NCBI GenBank assembly: GCA_002718285.1
Contig: PBAR01000043.1
Location: 34,152 to 98,151 of the forward strand
Direction: 5' to 3'
Length of the DNA: 64,000 bases
DNA from: Fidelibacterota bacterium
GTDB lineage: Bacteria; Marinisomatota; Marinisomatia; Marinisomatales; UBA1611
The notes below the pieces were generated by a model. The model searched no databases and had not been told where the DNA came from. It worked only from the letters and a program-made list of their open reading frames with translations. The position numbers were made by a program, and so were the translations under genes. Shown piece by piece: positions 26,884-35,843 of this stretch (positions are counted from its first letter, which is position 1; each line of letters starts with the position of its first letter).

Positions 26884-27815
26884 ATAATGATCATACCGTA
26901 TTAATCGCAATTTCTGAGTTCGCAAAAGCTTCAAAAGAACCACTAGAACTATTAAAAAAGGAAGGATTTAATATAATTTTTAATGATACTGGTTATGAAC
27001 TAAAACCGAATAATTATAATAAGTATTTTTCAAATGCTCAATATATTGTAGCTGGATTAGAAAATTATAATTTATCATTTTTTGAAAAATTTAAAAATGT
27101 TAAAGTAATTTCAAGAGTTGGGATTGGATTAGATTCTATTGATCTTAATTCAGCAAAAAAATATGGTGTAAAAATATACAATACACCTGATGCACCTTCA
27201 AAAGCAGTAGCAGAATTAACAATAGGATTAATTATCAGCCTTAATAGGAGGATAATTGATATGCATTCATCTTTTATGAGAGGTAGATGGTCACCGATTC
27301 TTGGGAAGCAGATTGATGGACAAACTTTGGGTATTATTGGCTTAGGTCGCATAGGTAAACTTGTTGCAGCTACTGCGAGTTCCATGGGTATGAAAATATT
27401 AGCTTATGATAATTCAAAAAATTTGAGGTTTTCATCTAAATATAAAATCCAATACTGTTCATTATCAAAATTACTTACCTCTTCAGATGTAATTACCATT
27501 CATCTTCCTCTTAATGATGAAACTTTCCATCTAATTGATCAAAAAGATTTAAATCAAATCAAAAAGGATGGAATTATTATCAATACATCTCGTGGTGGAA
27601 TTATTAATGATAAAGCATTAGCAAATCAAATAAATCAGGGACATTTTTATGGTGTTGCGTTAGATGTGTATGAAGAAGAAGGTAATCCAAATTTTTATAA
27701 TGAATTACCACGTACAATATTATTGCCACATGTTGGTTCAAATGCAGATAAAAGTAGAATTGATATGGAAGTTGGTGCAGTTAATAATATTATTAAGTAT
27801 TATCGATCTCTATAA
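26880..27815 (+). CDS. D-isomer-specific 2-hydroxyacid dehydrogenase 3
   Basis: 311 residues. VISRVGIGLDSIDL, the fingerprint LGIIGLGRIGKLVA (about 154-167), NTSRGGIINDKA with catalytic Arg (about 238), a VYEEEGN Glu region and LLPHVGSNAD His (about 290) are intact. It is a paralogue of the protein at 23023, and more distantly of 4129. The junction with the aldolase gene is ATGA, so aldolase and dehydrogenase are made together. It may reduce a 2-oxo-acid intermediate or produce the 2-oxo acid for the aldolase. Having two paralogues in one block hints at two oxidation steps or two related substrates. Confidence 0.8.
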   Translation: MNNDHTVLIAISEFAKASKEPLELLKKEGFNIIFNDTGYELKPNNYNKYFSNAQYIVAGLENYNLSFFEKFKNVKVISRVGIGLDSIDLNSAKKYGVKIYNTPDAPSKAVAELTIGLIISLNRRIIDMHSSFMRGRWSPILGKQIDGQTLGIIGLGRIGKLVAATASSMGMKILAYDNSKNLRFSSKYKIQYCSLSKLLTSSDVITIHLPLNDETFHLIDQKDLNQIKKDGIIINTSRGGIINDKALANQINQGHFYGVALDVYEEEGNPNFYNELPRTILLPHVGSNADKSRIDMEVGAVNNIIKYYRSL

Positions 27816-27817
27816 AT

Positions 27818-28822
27818 ATGGTAAAGTTGTTATTAAATTATTATAGTTTTGGTTATGGAGCAGGATACGCAGATAAAACTCTTCCATTATCATCACAATT
27901 ATCAATAACAAGCTTTGTAAAATTGGCATTGGAAAATAATCTAGTAGGCATAGAATTGCCATTTGAGAAGCTGATTCAAACAGATGCTAATGAAATTACC
28001 TTGTTAAGAAATAAAATAAATGAGAATAAACTCGAAGTTTTGATTTCAATTGAAGACTTTTCACCATCATTGCTTTTTTCTATGAGTAATTTTTTAAATA
28101 AAAATGATATAAAGTGTAATGGAAAAATCAGAGTAAAAATGTCAAATAATTTTGGAGGTAATAGATACAAAATAAATGATTTTGATTCTCAAATCCAAAA
28201 GTTCACTAATAATTTAATTGAAGCGGATGAATATTGTGCAAAAATGGGTTATAAATTAGGCATTGAAAATCACCAAGATCTTACATCCTATGAATTAATT
28301 GATATAATTGAATCTAATAATCTTATTTCTGTAGGGATAAATTGGGATGTAGGAAATTCATTTGCTTTAGGTCAGTCTCCGAAAGATTTTTATAATGTAA
28401 TAAAAAACCATATAATAAATGTACACTTAAAAGATTATATAATTGTTAAATCAAATCTTGGAAGTGAATTAGTTAGATGTCCATTAGGTGTGGGAGTGGT
28501 GAATTTTGCAGAAACAATTAATGATATTAGATTATTAGATGCAAAAAAAAATAATCTAATTACGATGAGCATTGAGCTTGGTGCGCATACTCCAAGGAAT
28601 ATCGACTACTTTCATGCTGAATATTGGGAAAAATTTCCTAAAGCAATTCAAACTGGTAAAAAGAAGTTTATTCAATATATGAAATCTATTAATAGTGAAA
28701 ATCTAAATAGGGGTGAAAATAATTTGATTTATAACTCACCTCCAGAGATTATTAAAAAAGAAATCAAAGATGCTATTGATAGCATTCATTATATAAAGTC
28801 GCTTTTGAAGAAAACTATATGA
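27818..28822 (+). CDS. Sugar-phosphate isomerase/epimerase (xylose-isomerase-like TIM barrel)
   Basis: 334 residues. The protein follows the AP_endonuc_2 / sugar isomerase barrel: VGIELPFEKL after the first helix, LGIENHQDLTS (metal-ligand Glu and His region, about 147-157), VGINWDVGNSFALG (Asp-Val-Gly-Asn, about 172-185), INVHLKDYII with the HxKD pattern (about 201-210) and a late MSIELGAHTP Glu (about 249). These are the usual divalent-metal ligands. It would isomerise or epimerise a sugar, keto-sugar or sugar-acid intermediate for the aldolase branch. It starts 2 nt after the dehydrogenase and overlaps the SDR gene by 4 nt. Confidence 0.78.
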   Translation: MVKLLLNYYSFGYGAGYADKTLPLSSQLSITSFVKLALENNLVGIELPFEKLIQTDANEITLLRNKINENKLEVLISIEDFSPSLLFSMSNFLNKNDIKCNGKIRVKMSNNFGGNRYKINDFDSQIQKFTNNLIEADEYCAKMGYKLGIENHQDLTSYELIDIIESNNLISVGINWDVGNSFALGQSPKDFYNVIKNHIINVHLKDYIIVKSNLGSELVRCPLGVGVVNFAETINDIRLLDAKKNNLITMSIELGAHTPRNIDYFHAEYWEKFPKAIQTGKKKFIQYMKSINSENLNRGENNLIYNSPPEIIKKEIKDAIDSIHYIKSLLKKTI

Positions 28823-29631
28823 AAAAAAATGTACTTATATCTGGTTCTACTAGAGGATTAGGTCTTGCTTGCGCTAAATATTTAGCTACAAGTTATGATG
28901 TAATTCTTACGGATATTAGTAAGGAAGCTTACTCTGTCTATAATGAATCAGAATCTTTAGAACAAATAATTAATCACCTAAGAGATCATGGAAGTAAAAC
29001 TAAATTTTATTCTGCAGATCTCACTATAGAATCTAAAGCCCAGGGATTAGTAAAGCAGATACTTAAAGATTATGGACGAATTGATTGTTTAATAAATTGT
29101 GCTGGAGGTGATATTTTTGGGGATGATAATCAAGCAGCTGGAGGAAAGCATCCTGTAAACGATGCAATGATTGATTATGATGACTTTTTCAATATTTTTG
29201 ATAAAAATTTTACCACTTGCTTTAATCTATCTAAGTCAGTTGCCCAAATAATGAAAACTAATAAAAGAGGAAAAATTGTAAATATTGCTTCTATTTCTGC
29301 AGGATTTGGAGGTTTGAATGAAACTGCATATAGTACTGGGAAATCTGCGATCATTCACTATACAAGATGTTTAGCTTCTCAGTTAAGAGATTATGATATA
29401 AATGTAAATTGTGTAGTTCCTGGCGGAATTAATACTGGAAGATTTATGCAAACATTAAAAAACCGAAATGATTATGATCTGTCTCTTTTAGATTCGAAAA
29501 GTAAACTTTCAAGACTCGCCGAACCAATTGATGTTGCTTCTGTAATTAATTTTTTTTTATCGGAAGATTCTAATTTTGTTTCCGGTCAAGTACTCAGAGT
29601 TGACGGTGGACAATTCACTAACCCAATCTAA
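28819..29631 (+). CDS. Classical SDR oxidoreductase 1
   Basis: 270 residues. The cofactor loop is SGSTRGLGLACAKYLA (about 8-23, TGxxxGxG variant), with LINCAGGD near 91, the catalytic Ser in VNIASISAGFGG (about 154-158) and YSTGKSA (Tyr/Lys, about 172-176). SGQVLRVDGGQFT near the end is typical of 3-oxoacyl-reductase-like SDRs. An unusual insertion after NCAGG (DNQAAGGKHPVNDAM) suggests a special substrate pocket. It reduces or oxidises a carbonyl/hydroxyl in block C. The following SDR gene is separated by only 2 nt but is not a close duplicate. Confidence 0.82.
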   Translation: MKKNVLISGSTRGLGLACAKYLATSYDVILTDISKEAYSVYNESESLEQIINHLRDHGSKTKFYSADLTIESKAQGLVKQILKDYGRIDCLINCAGGDIFGDDNQAAGGKHPVNDAMIDYDDFFNIFDKNFTTCFNLSKSVAQIMKTNKRGKIVNIASISAGFGGLNETAYSTGKSAIIHYTRCLASQLRDYDINVNCVVPGGINTGRFMQTLKNRNDYDLSLLDSKSKLSRLAEPIDVASVINFFLSEDSNFVSGQVLRVDGGQFTNPI

Positions 29632-29633
29632 TA

Positions 29634-30404
29634 ATGGATTTCAATTTTAAAGATAAAACGGCAATTGTTACTGGAGCTTCATCAGGTGTAGGGAAAGAAG
29701 TTTCATTACTTTTATGTAAATATGGTTGCAGAGTTTTAGCCATTGGTAGGAATAGAAACAAGCTAGATAATGTTCTTAGTGAGACAGAAGAATACGATGG
29801 AACTTTAAGAAGTTTTGAATGTGATTTGTCTGTTCCTATACAAATCGAAAGTTTGTTTAATGAATTAAACAAGTCTAATGAAAAACCTGATATCCTAATA
29901 AATAATGCTGCTGTATTTTATAGAAACAATTTTGAGGAAACAACATTTGATCAATACTCTGAAATGATTGATGTTAATCTAACCAGTACATTTAAATTAA
30001 TTAAGTATGTTATACCTATTATGAAATCTAAAAAGACAGGGGATATTTTAAATATAACATCTGTTGCTGGTTGTATATCTCCCCATGGACAAACTGTATA
30101 TGGAGCAACAAAAGCAACTCTTAATCATTTGACCAAAGGTCTTGCTGTAGAACTGGGCCCATATGGGATTAGAATTAATGCACTTGCTCCAGGACCAATT
30201 AATAGTCCACTTTGGGAAAAAATGTATCCAGATGAAATTGACAGGAATAAAATATTTAATATGTTAAAGGGGAAAATTCCTCTTGGTAGAATTAGTGAGC
30301 CTAAGGATATTGCTTATTGGTGTTTAAAAATACTAGACTCAGATCATAATTGGATGACCGGCTCTATTATTAACCTTGATGGTGGCCGTGGATTGGTGGG
30401 ATAA
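29634..30404 (+). CDS. Classical SDR oxidoreductase 2
   Basis: 256 residues. Motifs in order: AIVTGASSGVGKEVSLLL (10-27), ILINNAAVFYR (about 83-93), ILNITSVAG catalytic Ser (about 140), YGATKAT Tyr/Lys (about 153-157), NALAPGPINSPLW and a C-terminal INLDGGRGLVG. It is a complete FabG-like reductase. Its position just before the third CMP-sugar synthetase suggests that it acts on the ulosonic acid or its precursor rather than in fatty-acid synthesis. The hydroxyl acted on cannot be deduced. Confidence 0.83.
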   Translation: MDFNFKDKTAIVTGASSGVGKEVSLLLCKYGCRVLAIGRNRNKLDNVLSETEEYDGTLRSFECDLSVPIQIESLFNELNKSNEKPDILINNAAVFYRNNFEETTFDQYSEMIDVNLTSTFKLIKYVIPIMKSKKTGDILNITSVAGCISPHGQTVYGATKATLNHLTKGLAVELGPYGIRINALAPGPINSPLWEKMYPDEIDRNKIFNMLKGKIPLGRISEPKDIAYWCLKILDSDHNWMTGSIINLDGGRGLVG

Positions 30405-30424
30405 ATTAGACAGAGATATTTATT

Positions 30425-31144
30425 ATGAATATAGCTATTCAGCTTGCTAAAGATATTAGTAGGGGAGTACCTGGGAAAAATCAAAAAATTATAAATGGTT
30501 TACCATTGTATCAGCATACTCTAAATAGATTATTAAAATCCAATAAAGTAGATGAAATTTTTGTTTCAACTGACTCTATAGAAATAGCATCAAATATCGA
30601 ACCCCTTGATCTTAATATTCTTATGCGATCGGGTGAAATTGCGCATCCAGACTGTCTTACTGAAAATGTACTCTCAGATTCTTTAGAGCAAATTAATAAA
30701 AAATTCAATATTTCCCCGGATATAGTTTGTGTAGTTTTTTCAAACGCTCCCACATTTGATCCAACGAGGCTAGATAAAGCAATAGAGATTCTAGAAAAAA
30801 CTCCAGAGTTGGATTCTGTATTTTCTGTATGTGAGTATAATATGTTTACTCCAATTCGAGCCAGAAAAATTAATAAAGATGGAATTTCAACTCCATTCTG
30901 TAATCTAGAACAATTTGGAGATATAACTAATGCCAACAGGGATAATATCGGCAATTGCTATTTTGCTGATTTAACTATTCAAGTAACCAGAACACATTGG
31001 ATTGAAAATGTATGGGATGGGCCAGCACCAATAAGGTGGATGGGCAGTAATTCTTATGCAATGAAAGGCGGTTTTGGGTTTGATATAGATGCAGAATGGC
31101 AATGGCCAGTTATAGAAAACTGGTTAAATAATAATCCAATCTGA
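30425..31144 (+). CDS. CMP-sugar synthetase 3 (acylneuraminate cytidylyltransferase family)
   Basis: 239 residues. The CTP signature is altered (AIQLAKDISRGVPGKNQKII, residues 4-23) compared with the PARGGSKG form of the two copies at 8283 and 8986, but the KN pair and spacing are kept. VSTDSIEIA, VVFSNAPTFDPTRL (replacing the usual QPTSPLR) and C-terminal GFGFDIDAEWQWPVIE with the metal-binding Asp pair are recognisable. It ends block C and would activate the aldolase-derived 2-oxo-3-deoxy acid as a CMP sugar. The divergence supports a different substrate from the NeuB products. Alternatives in the same family, such as CMP-Kdo synthetase-like activity, remain open. Confidence 0.78.
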   Translation: MNIAIQLAKDISRGVPGKNQKIINGLPLYQHTLNRLLKSNKVDEIFVSTDSIEIASNIEPLDLNILMRSGEIAHPDCLTENVLSDSLEQINKKFNISPDIVCVVFSNAPTFDPTRLDKAIEILEKTPELDSVFSVCEYNMFTPIRARKINKDGISTPFCNLEQFGDITNANRDNIGNCYFADLTIQVTRTHWIENVWDGPAPIRWMGSNSYAMKGGFGFDIDAEWQWPVIENWLNNNPI

Positions 31145-31171
31145 TTTTATTTATTTTCTCAAATTTTAGTA

Positions 31172-32947
31172 ATGAAAAATCTTATTTATAACTGGATAAA
31201 ATATTGCAAAGTATTTGGTATAAGGAGAATATCAATTTTAATCATATTGTTTCTTTCAATATTTTCAACTGTTTTTGAGATAGGTGGGCTATCAATGTTC
31301 CTGCCAATTTTCCAATTTATTTCGAACCAATCCACTATAAATGAAAATGATGCAGGATTATCAAATACGATAATTAATTTTATAGCTGATTTAGGTATTA
31401 AGCCCTCACTTGGGATATTATTAATTATTGCTTTTTTATTATTGTGCGTTCGTCAATTTTTAACTTTTTTCAGCACATTATATACTAGCAAAATCCAATT
31501 TTTTGCAATAAAAAATGTAAAAGATATATTATTTAAAAACTATTTATATGCTAAATCAGCCCATCAGCAAAAAAATCCAGTTGGTATTATTTCAAATACA
31601 ATATTGAAAGAATCAAATGGAGCAGTAAATGGACTGATGATACCAATTCAGATTCTTGCAAACTTAATTACGATGCTTGGTTCATTCTTATTATTACTAA
31701 TTATTTCTCCACAGTTAACCTTAGCTACAATACCTATATTTATCTTAGTTAGTAGATTGCCTTATAGGTGGATAAAAAAAACAAAAATTGTTGCCAGAGA
31801 TAGTATATCAATAAGTAATAGATTATCAGCATTTTTGGTTGCAAGATTAAAATCACCCAAGATTATTAAAATATCTTGTACAGAAGATAATGAGTATAGA
31901 TTATTTAAAAATTTTACAATAAAACAAGCAAGTTTAGTTTATAAAATAAAAAAATTAAAAGCATTTACAACTTTAATTAGTGAACCTGTCTTTGTATTTA
32001 TATCTTTATTGTTTATATATATATCCTTTCAATTTTTGGGTTTAAAAATAGAAGAAATAGGACTATTTATGTTTACTTTGAGTAGAATAGGCCCAATACA
32101 AAGAGGTTTAATTGTTAAATGGCAAACAATGAATGAACAAATGGCTTCGATTGAATTAATAACAAAAAAACTATCTTCACTAAAGGATCAGAAAGAAAAG
32201 GATACAGGAATTAAAGAAATTCAAATTATCAAGAAACATGTTTCTTTAAAAAATGTTTCATTTTCTTATAAATCAAATAAGCCTGTATTACAAAATATAA
32301 ATATAAATTTTTATATGAATTCTACAAATGTTGTTATTGGTCCATCTGGAGCTGGGAAGTCTACTTTAGTAGATATATTAGCTAGGCTTCAATTACCAGA
32401 TGAGGGCACTGTTTTTTATGATAATGAAGACTACTTAGATTTTAAAATAAAAAGTTTAAGAAGACTAATATCTTTTGTTCCACAGAATCCACAAATATTA
32501 TCAGGAACAATAAAAGAACACATCACTTATGGTATAGAAAATGTCACTGATGATAAAGTAGTTGAAGCTTCGAAATTAGCATCAGCTCACGAATTTATAT
32601 TAAAACTTGAGAATGGCTATGATACTGAAATAGGAGAAGATGCGTATAATCTATCAGGAGGTCAGCGTCAAAGATTAGATTTATCTAGAGCATTATTTAG
32701 AGATTCAAAGATATTAATCATGGATGAACCAACAGCGAATCTTGATCATAAAAATATTAATATTTTCAATGAAACAATAACTCAAATAAATAAAAAGCGA
32801 AATATTATCACTATTTTAATTACTCACCAATTAATTGAAAATATTAATATAGATCAGTTAATTGTTGTACATGATGGGAAGGTTGAAACGGTTGGCCCAA
32901 TTGATAAGGTTAAAAAAGAAAGCACTTGGTATAAAAGTTTATTATAA
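31172..32947 (+). CDS. ABC transporter half-protein (lipid-oligosaccharide flippase type)
   Basis: 591 residues with a fused membrane domain (about 1-320, several hydrophobic helices such as ISILIILFLSIFSTVF and LLIIAFLLLCV) and an ATPase domain. Walker A is VVIGPSGAGKST (about 389-400), the Q-loop FVPQNPQI, the signature LSGGQRQRLDLSRAL (about 495) and Walker B ILIMDEPTANLD with an ITHQ switch His. This is the MsbA/PglK layout, which moves lipid-linked glycans across the inner membrane. A separate Wzx flippase is present at 51497, so the locus may serve two glycans or this protein may handle another lipid-linked intermediate. Confidence 0.85.
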   Translation: MKNLIYNWIKYCKVFGIRRISILIILFLSIFSTVFEIGGLSMFLPIFQFISNQSTINENDAGLSNTIINFIADLGIKPSLGILLIIAFLLLCVRQFLTFFSTLYTSKIQFFAIKNVKDILFKNYLYAKSAHQQKNPVGIISNTILKESNGAVNGLMIPIQILANLITMLGSFLLLLIISPQLTLATIPIFILVSRLPYRWIKKTKIVARDSISISNRLSAFLVARLKSPKIIKISCTEDNEYRLFKNFTIKQASLVYKIKKLKAFTTLISEPVFVFISLLFIYISFQFLGLKIEEIGLFMFTLSRIGPIQRGLIVKWQTMNEQMASIELITKKLSSLKDQKEKDTGIKEIQIIKKHVSLKNVSFSYKSNKPVLQNININFYMNSTNVVIGPSGAGKSTLVDILARLQLPDEGTVFYDNEDYLDFKIKSLRRLISFVPQNPQILSGTIKEHITYGIENVTDDKVVEASKLASAHEFILKLENGYDTEIGEDAYNLSGGQRQRLDLSRALFRDSKILIMDEPTANLDHKNINIFNETITQINKKRNIITILITHQLIENINIDQLIVVHDGKVETVGPIDKVKKESTWYKSLL

Positions 32948-32964
32948 GGATGATAAGATAAAAT

Positions 32965-34593
32965 TTGAATAGATTAATCATTGATAATGAACTTAGTAAT
33001 GAAATAATAATTAGTAATAATATTAAAGTATTTTGGTCCGGCGATAGTTCTGTTTTCTACAAAATTGAAGATGTAATTAAAAAAAATATTCAATTAAATA
33101 ATGATATTCTTAAAAAAATCCTTATTAGTCAAAGAGGACATTTTTCATTTATTTTAAAATATTATGATTATATTTTTGCTGCGGTTGACATAGTATCTTC
33201 GTATCCTATATTTTATTCATTTAACAATAAACAAATAATAATTTCTAATTCCGCTGGAAAATTAAAAAATAAATACACCTTAAATAATACAGAGCCAAAT
33301 GCGTTATTTGAATTTTATTCATCTAGCTATGTTACAGGCGAGAATACTATTTATAGTAATTTATTCAAAATAAGACCTGGTGAAATGCTCTGTATAAATT
33401 CAAAAAAAAATTCTTATAATTTTGAAAACTATTTTAGTTATAAGCCAACTATTGATCAAAATCAGAATAAAAAGGAAGTCAAATATTTAGATGAATTAGA
33501 TAAAATAATGAACTCGATATTCCTAGATGTTATAGAAAAAGCAAATGGTGATCCCATATGGATACCATTAAGCGGTGGTCTTGATTCTAGATTTATAGCG
33601 AGTAAATTAAAAAGTTTAAATTGTCCTAATCTTTTTGCATTTTCATATGGTCCAAAAGGAAATTATGAAGCCAAGGCCGCAAAAAAAGTTGCTAAAATTC
33701 TTGAGATACCTTGGATCTTTATTAAGTCTAAACCTTCTCTTACGAAAAAACTTTTTCAATCATCTAAAAGAAAAGAATATTGGAATTATTCTAGTGGATA
33801 CTATTGTTTGCCTTCAATGATGGAATATGAAGCTATATGTCAGTTAAAAAGAAAAAAAATATTAGATAAAAATTCAATTATTATTAATGGCCAAACTGGA
33901 GATTTTATTACGGGAGGTCATATTCCAAAATATCTTATTGAAAAAGGATCAACCGTAAGTGATCTCATAGATGCCATAATCGATAAGCATTATTCTATTT
34001 GGGAGAATAATCACGAGAATAGATTAATAGAAATCAAAAAAAAAATTGTAGAAACTTTAGGTTTAAATAATAAAAAAAATCTCAGCCCAGAAGAATTGGC
34101 ATCATACTATGAATGTTGGGAATGGCAATCTAGACAATCTATGGCCGTTTTAAATGGACAAAGGTTGTATGATTTTTATGAATATAGATGGATGCTTCCC
34201 TTATGGGAAAAATCATTAGTCTCTTTTTATAAAACAGTTCCTTTAAAATTACGCTTAGATCAAAATCTATTTTTACTATATTTAAATAAATTTAATTATA
34301 GAAACCTTTTTATGAATTATCGTTCGGAAAATAGAAGATGGAATTTTCCAATGTCAATATTTCTTAAAGTTTTAAGTTTAACTTTTAGAATACTTAACCT
34401 TAACAACAATAATGTTTATAAATATTTTAGTTATTGGAGTCATTATTCGAATCAGTATTCTTTTTATGGAATAATGTATTTTATAAATAATATTAAAAGA
34501 GCCGTAGTTCCTCCACAAGCTAGGGGTGTTCTTGCCCTTGGAGTAGAACGTTGGTTAGAAGAAAATATAAATTCAAGTAATAAAAAATTTTGA
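32965..34593 (+). CDS. Asparagine-synthetase-like enzyme lacking the glutaminase cysteine
   Basis: 542 residues, TTG start. The synthetase domain has the PP-loop PLSGGLDSRF (Ser203-Ser208) and INGQTGDFITGG (about 311). The N-terminal part keeps the end of the Ntn glutaminase fold (RGHFSFILKYY, YPIFYSFNNKQII) but begins MNRLI rather than Met-Cys, so the nucleophilic Cys is absent. It cannot hydrolyse glutamine in the usual way. Members in polysaccharide loci amidate uronic acids; Cys-less relatives (for example beta-lactam synthetase) adenylate a carboxylate and use another amine. It probably forms an amide on a sugar acid. It overlaps the next glycosyltransferase by 4 nt. Confidence 0.8.
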   Translation: MNRLIIDNELSNEIIISNNIKVFWSGDSSVFYKIEDVIKKNIQLNNDILKKILISQRGHFSFILKYYDYIFAAVDIVSSYPIFYSFNNKQIIISNSAGKLKNKYTLNNTEPNALFEFYSSSYVTGENTIYSNLFKIRPGEMLCINSKKNSYNFENYFSYKPTIDQNQNKKEVKYLDELDKIMNSIFLDVIEKANGDPIWIPLSGGLDSRFIASKLKSLNCPNLFAFSYGPKGNYEAKAAKKVAKILEIPWIFIKSKPSLTKKLFQSSKRKEYWNYSSGYYCLPSMMEYEAICQLKRKKILDKNSIIINGQTGDFITGGHIPKYLIEKGSTVSDLIDAIIDKHYSIWENNHENRLIEIKKKIVETLGLNNKKNLSPEELASYYECWEWQSRQSMAVLNGQRLYDFYEYRWMLPLWEKSLVSFYKTVPLKLRLDQNLFLLYLNKFNYRNLFMNYRSENRRWNFPMSIFLKVLSLTFRILNLNNNNVYKYFSYWSHYSNQYSFYGIMYFINNIKRAVVPPQARGVLALGVERWLEENINSSNKKF

Positions 34594-35816
34594 AAATTTT
34601 ATTATTTCTTCGTCTTTATTCTCATTTTATTGATTCAATAAATAAAAAGGTTTGGTCTCCAAAAGGAATGCCCGCAGTTTATAAATTAATTGATAGACTA
34701 AATGCTAAGGGAATTCATACAGATGTTATATTTATCTCTTATGATAAAAGCGATAACATTAACAAATATCAAAAATTAAAATTTGATAAATTGGAAAATA
34801 TTAATTTCCACATTTTTCCATATTATAATAATATAATAAAAGGGTTTACCTATTTAAAGATTAGGCATATAATAAATTCGTTACGTTTAATATATATAAA
34901 CCAATATAATATAATTTATTGCGATCGGATCAATGTTGAATATGGGGGGCTTTTTGCAAGATTAGGTTATAAAGTTTTTCTAAGATTGCATGGAGTCGCA
35001 TATCTAAATGATACTTTAAAGCCCACTAAAAAATTCTTTGTACCATCAATTGAATATTTTCTTGGTTATAAAGCCCCTTTTAGTGCTGTGATATGTTCAA
35101 GAGATGGCAGCCCAGGTTTAGATTTTATAAAAAGAATTATGAAAAGTACAATTAAATCAAAATTGATGTTAAATGGAGTGGATTATATTGATGGTTTAGA
35201 TCGAGTTTTAGATTTAAGAAAAAAATATCAATTAAATCAAAAAACTAAAATTATTGCAACTATTGGAAGATTATCACCTGATAAATCACCAGATTTGTTT
35301 ATCAAATCTATTGTTGAAGTAAATAAAAAAAATAAAAATATTTTTGGGATACTTATTGGGGATGGACCAATGAAAAAAGAATTACAAGATCTCATTAATG
35401 AATATGGTATTTCTGATAAAATATATTTATTAGGAACCTACGAGCATTATTTAGTTCAAACATTTTTACAACAGGCTGATATATTTGTATCGCTGAATTT
35501 ATGTGGAAATCTTAGCAATGCGGTATTAGAAGCAATTAGTGCTGGTAAGTGTATAATCACTTTGGGTTATGATGATCAGACTAAAAGAGATCAACACTCA
35601 AAAATTGAAGATTTTAAAGAATCGATTATTTTTATTAATCATTATAAAATAATTGATGATCTATCAACAAAAATAAATCAACTCATTGAAAACCCCACTT
35701 TAATTCATAAAAAATCAAATGAAGTCAAAAAGTTAAATGCTAAGTATTTAGTATCATGGGAAAAAAGGATTGACAAAGAAATTAAATTTATTAATAGTGT
35801 TATTAAACCTACCTAA
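34590..35816 (+). CDS. Glycosyltransferase family 4 (GT-B)
   Basis: 408 residues, TTG start in a TTGA overlap. The N-terminal half is weakly conserved (FLRLYSHFID, PKGMPAVYKLIDRL); the C-terminal half carries ATIGRLSPDKSPDLFI (about 226), GILIGDGPMKKELQ, KIYLLGTYEHYLV and LNLCGNLSNAVLEAISAGK (about 307-325). The last stretch has the Glu of the usual EX7E region but replaces the first acidic residue with Asn-Leu-Cys, a deviation worth noting. It adds a sugar in the cytosol to the lipid-linked repeat unit. Donor and linkage are unknown. Confidence 0.78.
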   Translation: MKILLFLRLYSHFIDSINKKVWSPKGMPAVYKLIDRLNAKGIHTDVIFISYDKSDNINKYQKLKFDKLENINFHIFPYYNNIIKGFTYLKIRHIINSLRLIYINQYNIIYCDRINVEYGGLFARLGYKVFLRLHGVAYLNDTLKPTKKFFVPSIEYFLGYKAPFSAVICSRDGSPGLDFIKRIMKSTIKSKLMLNGVDYIDGLDRVLDLRKKYQLNQKTKIIATIGRLSPDKSPDLFIKSIVEVNKKNKNIFGILIGDGPMKKELQDLINEYGISDKIYLLGTYEHYLVQTFLQQADIFVSLNLCGNLSNAVLEAISAGKCIITLGYDDQTKRDQHSKIEDFKESIIFINHYKIIDDLSTKINQLIENPTLIHKKSNEVKKLNAKYLVSWEKRIDKEIKFINSVIKPT

Positions 35817-35843
35817 TGTTTTAATAAAATAAATTATTTATAT

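Noticed and set aside
30511..30954. Minus-strand open frame of about 147 codons inside the third CMP-sugar synthetase
   Set aside because: It lies entirely antisense to a conserved gene and encodes no recognisable protein.
33635..33820. Alternative + frame of 61 codons inside the asparagine-synthetase-like gene
   Set aside because: Internal, out of frame and without motif; the main frame is clearly the real one.
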